Positions 51,620 to 59,626 of a stretch of DNA of 59,626 bases are shown here, one piece after another. Position 1 is the stretch's first letter, and each line of letters opens with the position of its first letter. This DNA comes from Paracoccaceae bacterium (GTDB taxonomy: Bacteria > Pseudomonadota > Alphaproteobacteria > Rhodobacterales > Rhodobacteraceae): contig JAHRVG010000027.1 of assembly GCA_019090795.1 (NCBI GenBank), forward strand, positions 1-59,626, given 5' to 3'. The notes beneath the pieces were generated by a model that did no database searches, was not told the DNA's origin, and worked only from the letters and a program-made list of their open reading frames with translations. Both the position numbers and the translations under genes were made by a program.

Positions 51620-53011
51620 GTGGCAAACGAACAAACCACTACGGATCAAGTAGCCCAGCAGTCGATTTTGACTGCTGAGAAGGTGACAACCGAGGCAGTG
51701 CCAACACTGGCAGAACAAACCGGTACCGTAATTTCCATGGTTGAGCGGCTTTCCGTGCGCCTGATGAACCCTTGGAGTGCGTATCAGGTTCTGATCATCC
51801 TCGGATTGATCGCCTTGTCCTATTTGGTTTACCGCATTTACAAGCCGCGTATTCGCGCCTTGCTGGGTGCACCGCATGGTTGGCCAAAGTGGATGTTGCG
51901 CATTCTGGCGCTGACAAACCAGCGGCTGTGGCTTTTGATTTTCGTGATCCTGTCCTGGTGCACCTTGATTATCATGCAAGAGGTCACCTGGCCTTCGCGC
52001 AGCTATTTTGTCGGGCTTGCGGCATTGCTGGCAACCGGTCTGTTCGTGATTGCAATCGCCACACGGATGATCCGCAACAAAGCCCTGCGCAAAATGGTCA
52101 AATGGATGGGGTGGATTTTCATCACCCTCGAAGTCCTCAATCTGCGAGAAACCGTAACAAATGCACTGGAAGTAATTTCATTGCAAACGGGTGATACAAA
52201 GATTACCGCGCTCACGGTTTTAACCGCCATTCTGACCTTGGGCATTCTGTTTGTCTCGGCGAGTTTCCTGAGCCGTGTTGGTGCCGCACGCATTAACCAG
52301 ATTGAGGACATGTCACCCTCAATCCGGGTTTTGTTGATTAAAGTGCTGCAACTGACCCTGTTCATCACTGCTTTCCTGATCTGCCTGCGCGCCATCGGGT
52401 TCGATTTGGGTAATCTGGCTCTGATTTCCGGTGCTGTGGGTTTGGGCATTGGCTTTGGACTGCAAAAGATCGTCTCGAATTTAGTGTCCGGCGTTATCAT
52501 TCTGCTGGATAAATCCATCAAACCGGGCGATGTGATTTCCCTTGATAACACCTTTGGCTGGATTACTCAGCTGGGCGCGCGCTATACCTCGGTACTGACC
52601 CGCGACGGGCGCGAACACCTGATCCCGAACGAGGATTTTATTACCTCGCAAGTAATCAACTGGTCCCATTCCAGCGATTTGGTACGGCTCGATATCCATT
52701 TCGGGGTCGCTTATGACAGCGATCCACATGAGGTGAAGCGTATCGCTGCCGCAGCACCACTGACTGTCAAGCGGGTAGTGAAATCCCCGGCCCCTGTTTG
52801 CCACATGGTAAATATGGGTGACAGTTCGATTGATTTTGTGCTGCGGTTCTGGATCGGGGACACCACCGCAGGGCTAACCAATGTGCGGGGGGATAACTAT
52901 CTGGCGCTTTGGGATGCACTCAAGGCGAACAATATCGACATCCCCTTCCCGCGGCGGGATGTGCAGATTTTGCCGTCTAGTGCTGCGGACAATCCCTTGC
53001 CCAGCGATTGA
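51620..53011 (+). CDS. MscS-family mechanosensitive channel (medium size)
   Basis: 463 residues, six or so helices before the MscS core. The pore stretch NLALISGAVGLGIGFGLQKI and the beta-domain DKSIKPGDVISLDNTFGWIT are clear; the C-terminal vestibule domain ends PFPRRDVQILP. No signal peptide. Start is GTG with AAAGGGG six bases before. This second MscS-family protein is not similar in layout to the 785-residue one at 4752. It converges with the asparaginase gene. Confidence 0.93.
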   Translation: MANEQTTTDQVAQQSILTAEKVTTEAVPTLAEQTGTVISMVERLSVRLMNPWSAYQVLIILGLIALSYLVYRIYKPRIRALLGAPHGWPKWMLRILALTNQRLWLLIFVILSWCTLIIMQEVTWPSRSYFVGLAALLATGLFVIAIATRMIRNKALRKMVKWMGWIFITLEVLNLRETVTNALEVISLQTGDTKITALTVLTAILTLGILFVSASFLSRVGAARINQIEDMSPSIRVLLIKVLQLTLFITAFLICLRAIGFDLGNLALISGAVGLGIGFGLQKIVSNLVSGVIILLDKSIKPGDVISLDNTFGWITQLGARYTSVLTRDGREHLIPNEDFITSQVINWSHSSDLVRLDIHFGVAYDSDPHEVKRIAAAAPLTVKRVVKSPAPVCHMVNMGDSSIDFVLRFWIGDTTAGLTNVRGDNYLALWDALKANNIDIPFPRRDVQILPSSAADNPLPSD

Positions 53012-53039
53012 AGTTTGAAGCATTAAGGCTTGCGCGCCG

Positions 53040-54053
53040 CTAAATTCTTGCACCACCTGAAAAGAAGGTCGTGTCAGGTCTCATTTCGCCAACATCAAGC
53101 CCTGCGAAGTTCTGCAGGGTCGGGTGCAAGTACTTTGCCACCAACGGATTGTTTGCATCCGCCACACCAAGGCGCACGAGAATGCTGGCCATCATGTTTT
53201 CCGAACCGCGTGTGGCCCCGTCCTGCACTTTCACAGCCACGCCCAAACCGCGTTCCGGCAGGATTGCGGCAAACACACCCTCCGCGCCAGTTTTCACCAC
53301 TGTCGGCCCCGGTATCGCGCGCATCAATTCGGTGCAGGCGCGCCCTTCTCCAGCCACCAGATCAGGGTGCTTTTTCATCGCCGAGATCAGCGCAGTGGCC
53401 GCGGCCTGTCTTGTTACTCCCAACCCGGACGGGTCTGCCATCCGCGCCATTGCTGTGGCCAGCCCCCGCAGCGATGTCGCAAAATTGGGGGCAGAACAGC
53501 CGTCGATCACATGCCCTGGTGATTCTTCTCCGGTCATTTCTTCAAAGACAGAGAGAACCGCCTTTTGCACCGGATGATCCGGCAGCACATATTCCGCGTT
53601 GCCGCCCAAATGTTTATTCAGACACAAAAACCCGCTGTGCTTGCCCGAACAATTGTTATGCCGTTTGTCATGGGCGCAACCCGATCGCACCAGCGCATCG
53701 CGTGCCTCAGGATCACTGGGTACCTGAGGTCCGCAGCGCAGATCAGCCTCGCCCAGATCAAGATCGGATAACCATTGCGTCACTCGATCCGTATGGATCG
53801 CCGCCCCCTGATGCGAGGCGCAAGACAGGGCCAGTTGTTCGCTGTTCAGCCCGAAACGCGCCGCTGCACCGCTCTCTAGCAGCGGCAAAGCTTGCAGCAT
53901 CTTGCAAGACGAGCGCGGCAGCACCACATCATCCACATCTCCCCAAGCAGCAATCACCTGCCCCCTTGAATCACAAACTACCGCACGGCCCCGATGCACT
54001 GATTCCAGAAAATCACCGCGCCACACTTCCGCCACATTTACCCAATCATCCAT
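53040..54053 (-). CDS. L-asparaginase II, ReAV (Rhizobium) type
   Basis: Hydrolyses asparagine to aspartate and ammonia; unrelated to the E. coli enzymes. With ATG 54053, the family's key residues fall at Ser48 and Lys51 (RSSCKMLQ), Cys135 and Lys138 (NCSGKHSG), numbering that I recall for the Rhizobium etli enzyme; a further Cys is in DGCSAPNF. 337 residues, cytoplasmic, no signal peptide. GGAG lies seven bases before this ATG; another ATG sits two codons earlier. It diverges from the IalB-like gene. Confidence 0.9.
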   Translation of the reverse strand: MDDWVNVAEVWRGDFLESVHRGRAVVCDSRGQVIAAWGDVDDVVLPRSSCKMLQALPLLESGAAARFGLNSEQLALSCASHQGAAIHTDRVTQWLSDLDLGEADLRCGPQVPSDPEARDALVRSGCAHDKRHNNCSGKHSGFLCLNKHLGGNAEYVLPDHPVQKAVLSVFEEMTGEESPGHVIDGCSAPNFATSLRGLATAMARMADPSGLGVTRQAAATALISAMKKHPDLVAGEGRACTELMRAIPGPTVVKTGAEGVFAAILPERGLGVAVKVQDGATRGSENMMASILVRLGVADANNPLVAKYLHPTLQNFAGLDVGEMRPDTTFFSGGARI

Positions 54054-54234
54054 CGCCATGCTCCATTTTCCGCCTAAAACAAGGGGGTTCACCGGTCTTC
54101 TCTGGCATTTCCCTGCTCGATTGCCGTAAGAATACGCCACAAGAAAACCACATTCAGATGCTAGTTACAAAGGGAAGATCGCGAAAATGCGACCACAGGC
54201 AGCAACTTTTTCAGCTCGGAGGCTGGGAACCAAA

Positions 54235-54765
54235 ATGTTCAGATCAATAGCATACACATGTGGCTTTATGGCCGTCTGTCTGGCAGCCGCCAGCGTCGCC
54301 TATGCTCAGGAATCAACCAACCGGGTTGATGCAAAAACCGACTGGTCTATCTTTGTCGAAGATAAGCCTGTCAAGGAATGCTGGGTGGTGTCAAAGCCAA
54401 CAAAAATAGTCAACACACGCGGTGGCAAAGTGGTTTCTGCAAAACGCAGCGATATCCTGTTTTTCGTCACTTATCGCCCGTCAAACGGCATTAAGGGCGA
54501 GGTCTCATTCACCGGCGGCTACCCTTTTGCCAAAGACAGCCAAGTAAACTTGCAAGTTGGCAAAGACAGCTATGATTTGTTTGTCGATGGCGAATGGGCG
54601 TGGCCTGCAACCGCTGGTGATGACGCTAAAATCCGCAAGGCGATGCAGGGCGGCGCAAGCGCTATCCTGACGGCCCACTCGGGGCGTGGCACCAATACCA
54701 AGGACACCTTTTCACTGAATGGTTTCACCGCCGCATTGGCCGAAGCCGAGAAACGCTGCATATAA
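54235..54765 (+). CDS. IalB-like periplasmic protein
   Basis: 176 residues with a Sec signal peptide (about 24 residues, AYAQES). The rest resembles the invasion-associated locus B family: DWSIFVEDKPVKECWVVSKP, FVTYRPSNG, and the C-terminal FSLNGFTAALAEAEKRC. In free-living Rhodobacterales the role is unknown; no virulence function should be inferred. GGGAA is six bases before ATG 54235. A good terminator follows. Confidence 0.85.
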   Translation: MFRSIAYTCGFMAVCLAAASVAYAQESTNRVDAKTDWSIFVEDKPVKECWVVSKPTKIVNTRGGKVVSAKRSDILFFVTYRPSNGIKGEVSFTGGYPFAKDSQVNLQVGKDSYDLFVDGEWAWPATAGDDAKIRKAMQGGASAILTAHSGRGTNTKDTFSLNGFTAALAEAEKRCI

Positions 54766-54799
54766 AAGCCTTCTGATTTCAGAAAAGATGCTATAAACG

Positions 54800-54830
54800 C
54801 CCCCAATCCCCGCGATTGGGGGTTTTGTTT
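54800..54830 (+). terminator. Intrinsic terminator after the IalB-like gene
   Basis: CCCCCAATC (54800-54808) and GATTGGGGG (54814-54822) form a 9-bp stem with a five-base loop, then TTTTGTTT. rlmN starts 13 bases later, so rlmN must either use read-through or a promoter overlapping this hairpin. Confidence 0.9.
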
Positions 54831-54842
54831 TGGATACCAGCT

Positions 54843-56015
54843 ATGACCGCGACCGCACCTATCACGCAAGATTTTATAACCATCCCGCGCAAAGAGGGCG
54901 GCAGCGCGCTGCCTAACCTGATCGGCATGACCCGCGCGCAATTGGCGGTGGCTCTGGATGAGGTGGGGACTCCACCTAAACAGATCAAAATGCGCGTTGG
55001 GCAAATCTGGCAGTGGATCTACACCAAAGGCGTGCACTCCTTTGACGATATGACCAACCTGTCAAAAGATTTCCGCGCGCTTTTGTCTATGAATTTTCAG
55101 CTGTCCCGTCCGGAAATCGTCACCCGCCAAATATCGAGCGATGGCACCCGCAAATACTTATTGCGCATTGCCGGCGGGCATGAGGTCGAGACGGTTTACA
55201 TCCCTGAAACCAACCGTGGCACCCTTTGCATTTCCTCACAAGTTGGCTGTACGCTGACCTGCACCTTTTGTCATACCGGCACGCAAAAACTGGTGCGTAA
55301 CCTGACCACAGCGGAAATCGTTGGTCAAATCATGGTGGCCCGTGATGACCTTGAGGAATGGGGCAAGCCACCCGGTGACAAACGGCTGGTTTCCAACATT
55401 GTGCTGATGGGCATGGGCGAGCCGCTATATAATACCGACAACGTACGCGACGCGATGCTGATTGCCATGGATGACGCGGGCATTTCCCTGTCACGCCGCC
55501 GGATTACCTTGTCCACCTCCGGCGTGGTGCCTGAAATTATCCGTGCTGGGGCGGAAATCGGCTGTATGCTAGCGATCAGCTTTCATGCCACTACGGATGC
55601 AGTGCGCGATACGCTGGTGCCGATCAACCGCAAGCACAATATTCAGGAACTGCTGCAAGCCTGCCGCGATTACCCACGACTTTCAAATGCCGAGCGGATC
55701 ACCTTTGAGTATGTCATGCTAAAGGACGTGAACGACAGCGATGCCGATGCGCGACGCCTTGTGCGGCTGATCAAGGGTATCCCTGCCAAGATTAACCTGA
55801 TCCCATTCAACCCCTGGCCCGGTTCACCATATGAACGCTCAAGCTGGGAGCGGATCGAAGCATTTGCCGAAATTGTGAACAACGCCGGATACGCCAGTCC
55901 TGTACGAACCCCGCGCGGCGAGGATATCATGGCCGCATGTGGCCAATTAAAAAGTGCGACGGAACGCGCGCGCAAATCTCGGGCACAGATTGCCAAGGAA
56001 ATTGAAGGTCAATGA
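54843..56015 (+). CDS. rlmN: Dual 23S rRNA A2503 / tRNA A37 methyltransferase
   Basis: Radical-SAM enzyme that adds the C2 methyl group to adenosine in rRNA and some tRNAs. 390 residues. The cluster motif is [11 protein letters not shown] (CX3CX2C), and the second catalytic Cys is in [10 protein letters not shown] near the C-terminus. The N-terminal region has [24 protein letters not shown] 54843 is preferred over a TTG frame opening at 54816. It ends one base before the L,D-transpeptidase start. Confidence 0.97.
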   Translation: MTATAPITQDFITIPRKEGGSALPNLIGMTRAQLAVALDEVGTPPKQIKMRVGQIWQWIYTKGVHSFDDMTNLSKDFRALLSMNFQLSRPEIVTRQISSDGTRKYLLRIAGGHEVETVYIPETNRGTLCISSQVGCTLTCTFCHTGTQKLVRNLTTAEIVGQIMVARDDLEEWGKPPGDKRLVSNIVLMGMGEPLYNTDNVRDAMLIAMDDAGISLSRRRITLSTSGVVPEIIRAGAEIGCMLAISFHATTDAVRDTLVPINRKHNIQELLQACRDYPRLSNAERITFEYVMLKDVNDSDADARRLVRLIKGIPAKINLIPFNPWPGSPYERSSWERIEAFAEIVNNAGYASPVRTPRGEDIMAACGQLKSATERARKSRAQIAKEIEGQ

Positions 56016-56016
56016 T

Positions 56017-56511
56017 ATGCGTCTGATATCCCTCTTTCTGATCGCCTCGCTTGCCTTGTCTGCCTGTGGACAATCCAAATTCAAACGTTATCGCGGACCA
56101 CAAGTGACCCAGATCCTGATTGATAAGTCAGAACGTAAAATGCACTTGTTACACAAGAATAAGGCTTTGAAATCCTACGATGTTGACCTTGGCTTTACCC
56201 CTGTCGGCCATAAGGCAATCGAGGGCGATGGGCGCACACCAGAGGGGGTTTATCGCATCGACCGCCGCAACCCCAACAGCAGCTTTCACCTCTCACTGGG
56301 GATTTCCTACCCAAACATTCAGGACCGTGCCAAAGCAAAAGCACTGGGTAAAAGCCCGGGCGGAGAGATTTTCATCCACGGTGGGCCGCGTTTAAGGATC
56401 AATCGTGGCAAGAAAGACTGGACAGCCGGATGTATCTCGGTTTCCAACAAGGAAATAGAAGTCATCTACGCCATGGTGCAGGACGGTACGCCGATTTATA
56501 TCAAGCCCTAA
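56017..56511 (+). CDS. YkuD-type L,D-transpeptidase lipoprotein
   Basis: 164 residues. An N-terminal lipobox (LSAC, Cys at about residue 18) indicates membrane anchoring at the envelope. The YkuD domain has IFIHGGPRLRIN and DWTAGCISVSN with the catalytic Cys, so it can cross-link or attach peptidoglycan. ATG 56017 is one base after the rlmN stop, giving a probable transcriptional and translational link. No peptidoglycan-binding domain is present, unlike larger members. Confidence 0.92.
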   Translation: MRLISLFLIASLALSACGQSKFKRYRGPQVTQILIDKSERKMHLLHKNKALKSYDVDLGFTPVGHKAIEGDGRTPEGVYRIDRRNPNSSFHLSLGISYPNIQDRAKAKALGKSPGGEIFIHGGPRLRINRGKKDWTAGCISVSNKEIEVIYAMVQDGTPIYIKP

Positions 56512-56549
56512 AGCCTCCCTAGCCGCACGTCAGTACAGCGCGGCCCCCG

Positions 56550-57041
56550 TTAGCTGCCAAACAGCTGCACCCACCAGATTTTTCCGACCGGTTCCTGGTT
56601 CCATGAAAACCCAAGATAGCGCGCATTGGGGTGCATAATACCTGCTCGCGTCACTGGATCCCGCATCCAAGCCTGCAAGGTTTCCTGATCATTCTCGAAT
56701 GTTTCAGAAATATTTTCTGAAACCATTTGCCCAGCGTAACCCGTACGTGCCACCCGTTCCAACGGGTTGGATCCGTCTGAACCAAAATGCCAAGGACGAT
56801 TCTGCCGCGAAATATCAATCGCATGAGTTTTTGCAGCCGCGGTCAGTTGCGACGATAACTCCACCGGGTTTAAGCCGCTGGCCGTGCGCAAAGCGTTGAC
56901 CGCATCCAAATGGCGCAACTGGATTTTAGCGACGTCCTTTTGCGAAATCCGGAAAACCTTGCGTTGATTCGGGTCTATTTCATCCGCACAAGACACAACA
57001 AACAACAAAATAGTAAAAGCAGCCAATAGTTTACGCAGCAT
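56550..57041 (-). CDS. CAP-domain lipoprotein
   Basis: 163 residues: signal peptide with lipobox VVSC (about residue 18), then a CAP/SCP fold with LDAVNALRTASGLNPVELSS, WHFGSDGSNPLERV, VSENISETF and the family's late His block IMHPNARYLGF. Bacterial CAP proteins are envelope proteins of mostly unknown role. The N-terminus was taken at ATG 57041; the TTG 57056 is weaker. It converges with the L,D-transpeptidase and diverges from another YkuD gene. Confidence 0.87.
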   Translation of the reverse strand: MLRKLLAAFTILLFVVSCADEIDPNQRKVFRISQKDVAKIQLRHLDAVNALRTASGLNPVELSSQLTAAAKTHAIDISRQNRPWHFGSDGSNPLERVARTGYAGQMVSENISETFENDQETLQAWMRDPVTRAGIMHPNARYLGFSWNQEPVGKIWWVQLFGS

Positions 57042-57200
57042 CTTGAGGATCCCCAAATCAAAACAGTCTTCCCCCTCTAATACGCTTTGTTATGTTTTTC
57101 AAACCCAAGATGGCAGGAATACGCTGGATCGCGATTGTTTGAATTGAATCTATGCCCCAGAAGCCCTACTTTCAGCGAAAGAAACTAACGAGGGCACTTT

Positions 57201-57827
57201 ATGGCCGATTCATCCAACTCCCGTCTGACCCGTCGGGCATTTGCTGGCAGCCTGCTGGCAGGCGCAGCGGTAGGCACACAGGCATTTGCCCAGCAAACCA
57301 ACGACCCAGCGTTATTCCAGCAGCTTAAACAGGAGAATCTGGCAAACCCGGAAACCGGCGCCGTAAAACGAAACATATCCGGTTTTACTGCCAAAGCATG
57401 GCAACCCTATTTTTCCAACCTGCGCAGGGGCGCAATCTTGGTAGATACCGAAAGCCGAGCTTTGCATTTCTGGTCCGAAGACCGGGCGGTTTACAAGCTA
57501 TTCCCGACATCGGTTCCTGAATCACCTGAGCTGACCAAATTGGGGCGTACTTCGATAGTGCGCAAACGCGTTGGGCCGGATTGGCGCCCGACACCCAATA
57601 TGTTGAAACGCAATCCTGAGTGGCCAAAATACATTCCGCCCGGCCCTGAAAACCCGCTGGGCACCCACGCAATGTACCTGTCGTGGAAGTATTATCGCAT
57701 CCACGGCACCCATGATACGCGCAAAATTGGCCGCCGTTCTTCCAATGGCTGTATTGGTCTGTACAACGAGCATATCGCGGCTTTGTTCGAACTCAGCCAA
57801 GTGGGCACCCAAGTGTTGCTTATTTGA
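57201..57827 (+). CDS. Tat-exported YkuD-type L,D-transpeptidase
   Basis: 208 residues. Twin-arginine signal LTRRAFAGSLLAG then AFAQ cleavage. The YkuD domain has YRIHGTHDTRKIGRRSSNGCIGLYN with the Cys nucleophile, and GTHAMYLSWKYYR. It probably modifies peptidoglycan cross-links in the periplasm. Unlike the lipoprotein paralogue at 56017 it uses Tat rather than Sec and is soluble after export. A terminator follows. Confidence 0.93.
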   Translation: MADSSNSRLTRRAFAGSLLAGAAVGTQAFAQQTNDPALFQQLKQENLANPETGAVKRNISGFTAKAWQPYFSNLRRGAILVDTESRALHFWSEDRAVYKLFPTSVPESPELTKLGRTSIVRKRVGPDWRPTPNMLKRNPEWPKYIPPGPENPLGTHAMYLSWKYYRIHGTHDTRKIGRRSSNGCIGLYNEHIAALFELSQVGTQVLLI

Positions 57828-57855
57828 CGACAAAGCATCTAGCCATGCCTAAATG

Positions 57856-57887
57856 TGGCCATGTTACAGTTGCCAAGGCCATTTTTT
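57856..57887 (+). terminator. Intrinsic terminator after the Tat L,D-transpeptidase
   Basis: TGGCCATG (57856-57863) and CAAGGCCA (57874-57881) pair with one mismatch, followed by TTTTTT. Weak stem but good T-run. Confidence 0.6.
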
Positions 57888-57984
57888 GCTGCTTAAACCT
57901 ATGCACGAGGTACAGTCTTGGGTGTTCGTCGTGGGGTTTCTACCTTTACCCCTTAAACGTCGAGCAGAACTTTGGAGGTTCATT

Positions 57985-58173
57985 ATGAAAAAAATCGCAC
58001 TGGCAGCTGCCATTTCGCTGACCGCATCCACTGCATTCGCTGGTTCCCCAGCGCCAGCAGTAGAGCCAATCGTTGAAACAGTTGAAGAAGCTTCTTCTTC
58101 TTCCTCTTCAGGCGCTATGCTGCCAATCTTGGTACTTTTGCTGATCGGCGCTGCAATTGCTGCAAACGACTAA
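57985..58173 (+). CDS. Small Ser-rich membrane protein
   Basis: 62 residues: signal peptide (KKIALAAAISLTASTAFA), an acidic/valine linker (EPIVETVEEA), a run of six serines, and a C-terminal hydrophobic segment AMLPILVLLLIGAAIAAND. GGAGG is six bases before ATG 57985, a very clean ribosome-binding site, and a strong terminator follows, which makes a real single-gene unit likely. No function is known to me; it is too short to be an enzyme. Confidence 0.75.
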   Translation: MKKIALAAAISLTASTAFAGSPAPAVEPIVETVEEASSSSSSGAMLPILVLLLIGAAIAAND

Positions 58174-58216
58174 TCGGAATTCAGATTGATCCGGAAACGG
58201 GTCACTCGCACAGTTT

Positions 58217-58250
58217 GAAGGGATGGCTTTTTGCCGTCCCTTCTGCTTTT
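58217..58250 (+). terminator. Intrinsic terminator after the small membrane protein gene
   Basis: GAAGGGATGGC (58217-58227) pairs with GCCGTCCCTTC (58233-58243) over 11 bp with one G-T pair; TTTTT loop, then TGCTTTT. It also lies at the end of the convergent SDR-like gene. Confidence 0.88.
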
Positions 58251-58253
58251 GGG

Positions 58254-59063
58254 CTATAGCAATGAGCGCAGACCCGATTGATAGTCCGGATAAATTAATT
58301 TAACGCCCAGTTCATCTTTGATTTTGGTGTTATGCACGCGTTTTGACTCGCCATAAAAGCTCCGCGCCATGGGCGTCATTTCTGCTGTTTCAAAATCCTC
58401 AGCTTCCGGCACTGGCATTCCCAGCAGTTGGGCGGCGAATGCCAGCACATCCTCAGGTGGGGCTGCATTACCATCACACACATTGTAAATGCTGCCCGGA
58501 TTAGGTTTCGCGATTGAGGCCATCAGCACCCTTGCGATATCCTCTACATGAATGCGGCTGAACACCTGGTCCTTTTTGATGATCCGGCGCGCTGTGCCAT
58601 TGCGGATCTTGGCAAATGGCCCCCTGCCCGGCCCGTAGATACCGGCCAGTCGGAAAATATGAACCGGTAGATCCAGCCCCAACCATTCAGCCTCTGCCAC
58701 TGCCCGCTCTTTGCTGCGTTTCGACAGGGGATTGATCTGTGTTGTCTCATCCAGCCAGCCGCCCTGATGATCACCATAAACACCGATGGTGGACAGGTAG
58801 CCCACCCACTCAAACTGCGCTTTGCGCGCCAGAATATCGCCCTTTAACGCCCGCAAAACCGGATCTCCCTTAGCATCCGGCGCGATAGAAATCAGCAGGT
58901 GACTGGCCTTGTCCAGATAGGGGCGCATGTCCGTGCCAGGCCATTGCAGCGATCCATCCTTTTCACGCGAAGTTCCAATCACCTGCCAGCCCAAAGGGCG
59001 CAAGTGCCGTTCCAACTCTTGCGCGCTATAGCCATGCCCAAAGCTTAACAGTGTCTTGCCCAT
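58254..59063 (-). CDS. Atypical SDR / NAD(P)-dependent epimerase-like protein
   Basis: 269 residues. The nucleotide motif is loose (LLSFGHGYSAQELERHL), followed by YLSTIGVYGDHQGGWLDE with the Tyr-Gly block and FRLAGIYGPGRGPF. This is the YeeZ-like atypical group of extended SDR proteins. The function is unknown. Its ATG abuts the queG stop with no base between (TAG-ATG), so it is probably co-expressed with queG. Confidence 0.82.
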   Translation of the reverse strand: MGKTLLSFGHGYSAQELERHLRPLGWQVIGTSREKDGSLQWPGTDMRPYLDKASHLLISIAPDAKGDPVLRALKGDILARKAQFEWVGYLSTIGVYGDHQGGWLDETTQINPLSKRSKERAVAEAEWLGLDLPVHIFRLAGIYGPGRGPFAKIRNGTARRIIKKDQVFSRIHVEDIARVLMASIAKPNPGSIYNVCDGNAAPPEDVLAFAAQLLGMPVPEAEDFETAEMTPMARSFYGESKRVHNTKIKDELGVKLIYPDYQSGLRSLL

Positions 59064-59626
59064 CTAATTCTCCAGCCTGTTGCGCGCCCAGTCGGCAGCA
59101 TCCCGAACCACGGGGTTTTTATCCTGTATCAGTTTTGTCACAACCGGCAACAGATTGCGTTGCCCTGAATTGCCGATCGCATAGAGCACGTTGCGCACAA
59201 AGCGATCCCGCTTGATCCGCTTTACCGGGGATTTGCTGAACAGGGAGCGAAATTCGGCATCATCCAATCCGGCGAGATAGCCCAGATCCGGAGCAACCAA
59301 TTCTGGTCGCGCATTATAGCCGATCTCGCTGGCCACCTGCGCGAACTTGTTCCACGGGCAAACCGCAAGGCACTCGTCGCACCCGTAAATATGGTTGCCC
59401 AGCAGTGGGCGCAGTTCCGGATCAACCGGCCCGTCAAATTCAATTGTCAGATAAGAAATACACCGCCGCGCATCCAGTTGATAGGGAGCAACGAAGGCCT
59501 TGGTTGGGCAGACGTCCAGACAATTCGTGCAATTGCCGCAATGATCCGCTTCGGCTGTATCCTTGCTGAAATCCAGTGTGGTAAAGATCGCCCCAAGGAA
59601 AAACCAGCTACCCAGCTTGCGCGAAA
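59064..59626 (-). CDS. queG: Epoxyqueuosine reductase, C-terminal part
   Basis: Last enzyme of queuosine synthesis, reducing epoxyqueuosine at tRNA position 34. Only the C-terminal 187 residues are in the window; the N-terminal cobalamin domain lies beyond the right edge. Two 4Fe-4S motifs are visible ([12 protein letters not shown] and [13 protein letters not shown]), then a HEAT-like C-terminal stretch ([20 protein letters not shown]). The frame crosses the window end without a start, so no coordinate is given for its 5' end. Confidence 0.93.
   Translation of the reverse strand, partial: SRKLGSWFFLGAIFTTLDFSKDTAEADHCGNCTNCLDVCPTKAFVAPYQLDARRCISYLTIEFDGPVDPELRPLLGNHIYGCDECLAVCPWNKFAQVASEIGYNARPELVAPDLGYLAGLDDAEFRSLFSKSPVKRIKRDRFVRNVLYAIGNSGQRNLLPVVTKLIQDKNPVVRDAADWARNRLEN

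Noticed and set aside
53030-54250. 406-codon open frame on the plus strand
   Set aside because: Antisense to the asparaginase gene, Pro/Arg/His-rich, no domain.

Overview
The window is chromosomal DNA from an alphaproteobacterium, almost certainly of the order Rhodobacterales (Roseobacter-type). The evidence is protein family content and gene order: a phaZ/phaC/phaP/phaR block with PhaR-type operators, xdhABC joined to a BMP-type nucleoside/purine ABC importer, leuCD followed by small membrane proteins and an endonuclease/phosphatase-fold protein, and several TRAP and polyamine genes. The genus cannot be fixed from the sequence. The first 39 bases are Illumina Nextera adapter, so the left edge is a contig end of a draft assembly. 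No rRNA, tRNA, CRISPR array, insertion sequence, phage or defence island was seen.

Layout. 1-4650: polyhydroxyalkanoate (PHA) block, with truncated depolymerase phaZ facing away from synthase phaC, then two tandem phasin genes and repressor phaR. Each phasin promoter carries two copies of the palindrome TGC(T/C)GC-N3-GCAGCA, one of them filling the -35/-10 spacer. 4752-11908 (minus): an MscS-like channel translationally coupled to a membrane-anchored 2Fe-2S ferredoxin, then dnaE. 12016-22557 (plus): a sulfotransferase-like gene, uraH, xdhABC and an ABC importer, which together look like purine uptake and oxidation. 22592-27032: a TetA-like MFS exporter, an enolase-superfamily enzyme and a SulP transporter. 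27094-30664 (minus): agmatinase, the 3' remnant of a second agmatinase-family gene, a zinc alcohol dehydrogenase and an amine-oxidase-like flavoprotein. 30734-32535: phoR-phoB behind a Pho box. 32666-38960: TRAP C4-dicarboxylate transporter dctPQM divergent from dctBD. 38947-42379: class III aminotransferase, GntR/FCD regulator and PotF-like putrescine-binding protein. 42873-51345 (mostly minus): mrp, then leuB, leuD and leuC interrupted by a LysR/epimerase pair and an endonuclease/phosphatase plus membrane protein group. 51620-59626: second MscS channel, ReAV-type asparaginase, IalB-like protein, rlmN, two YkuD L,D-transpeptidases, a CAP-domain lipoprotein, a small Ser-rich membrane protein, an SDR-like protein and the C-terminal part of queG.

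How the genes work together. The PHA block is a self-contained storage module with autoregulatory logic visible in the DNA. The palindrome TTTGATCAAA occurs upstream of agmatinase, between the aminotransferase and gntR, and upstream of potF. It ties two gene groups about 10 kb apart into one probable polyamine/guanidine regulon under the local GntR protein. The dctB/dctD pair faces dctPQM across two DctD-like palindromes, but this DctD has lost the GAFTGA loop, the Walker B acidic pair and the arginine fingers, so it probably does not use sigma-54. The window holds no wholly unknown multi-gene system that I can defend. The most interesting points are regulatory (phasin promoters, TTTGATCAAA regulon, degenerate DctD), one gene remnant, and the coupled ferredoxin/MscS pair.
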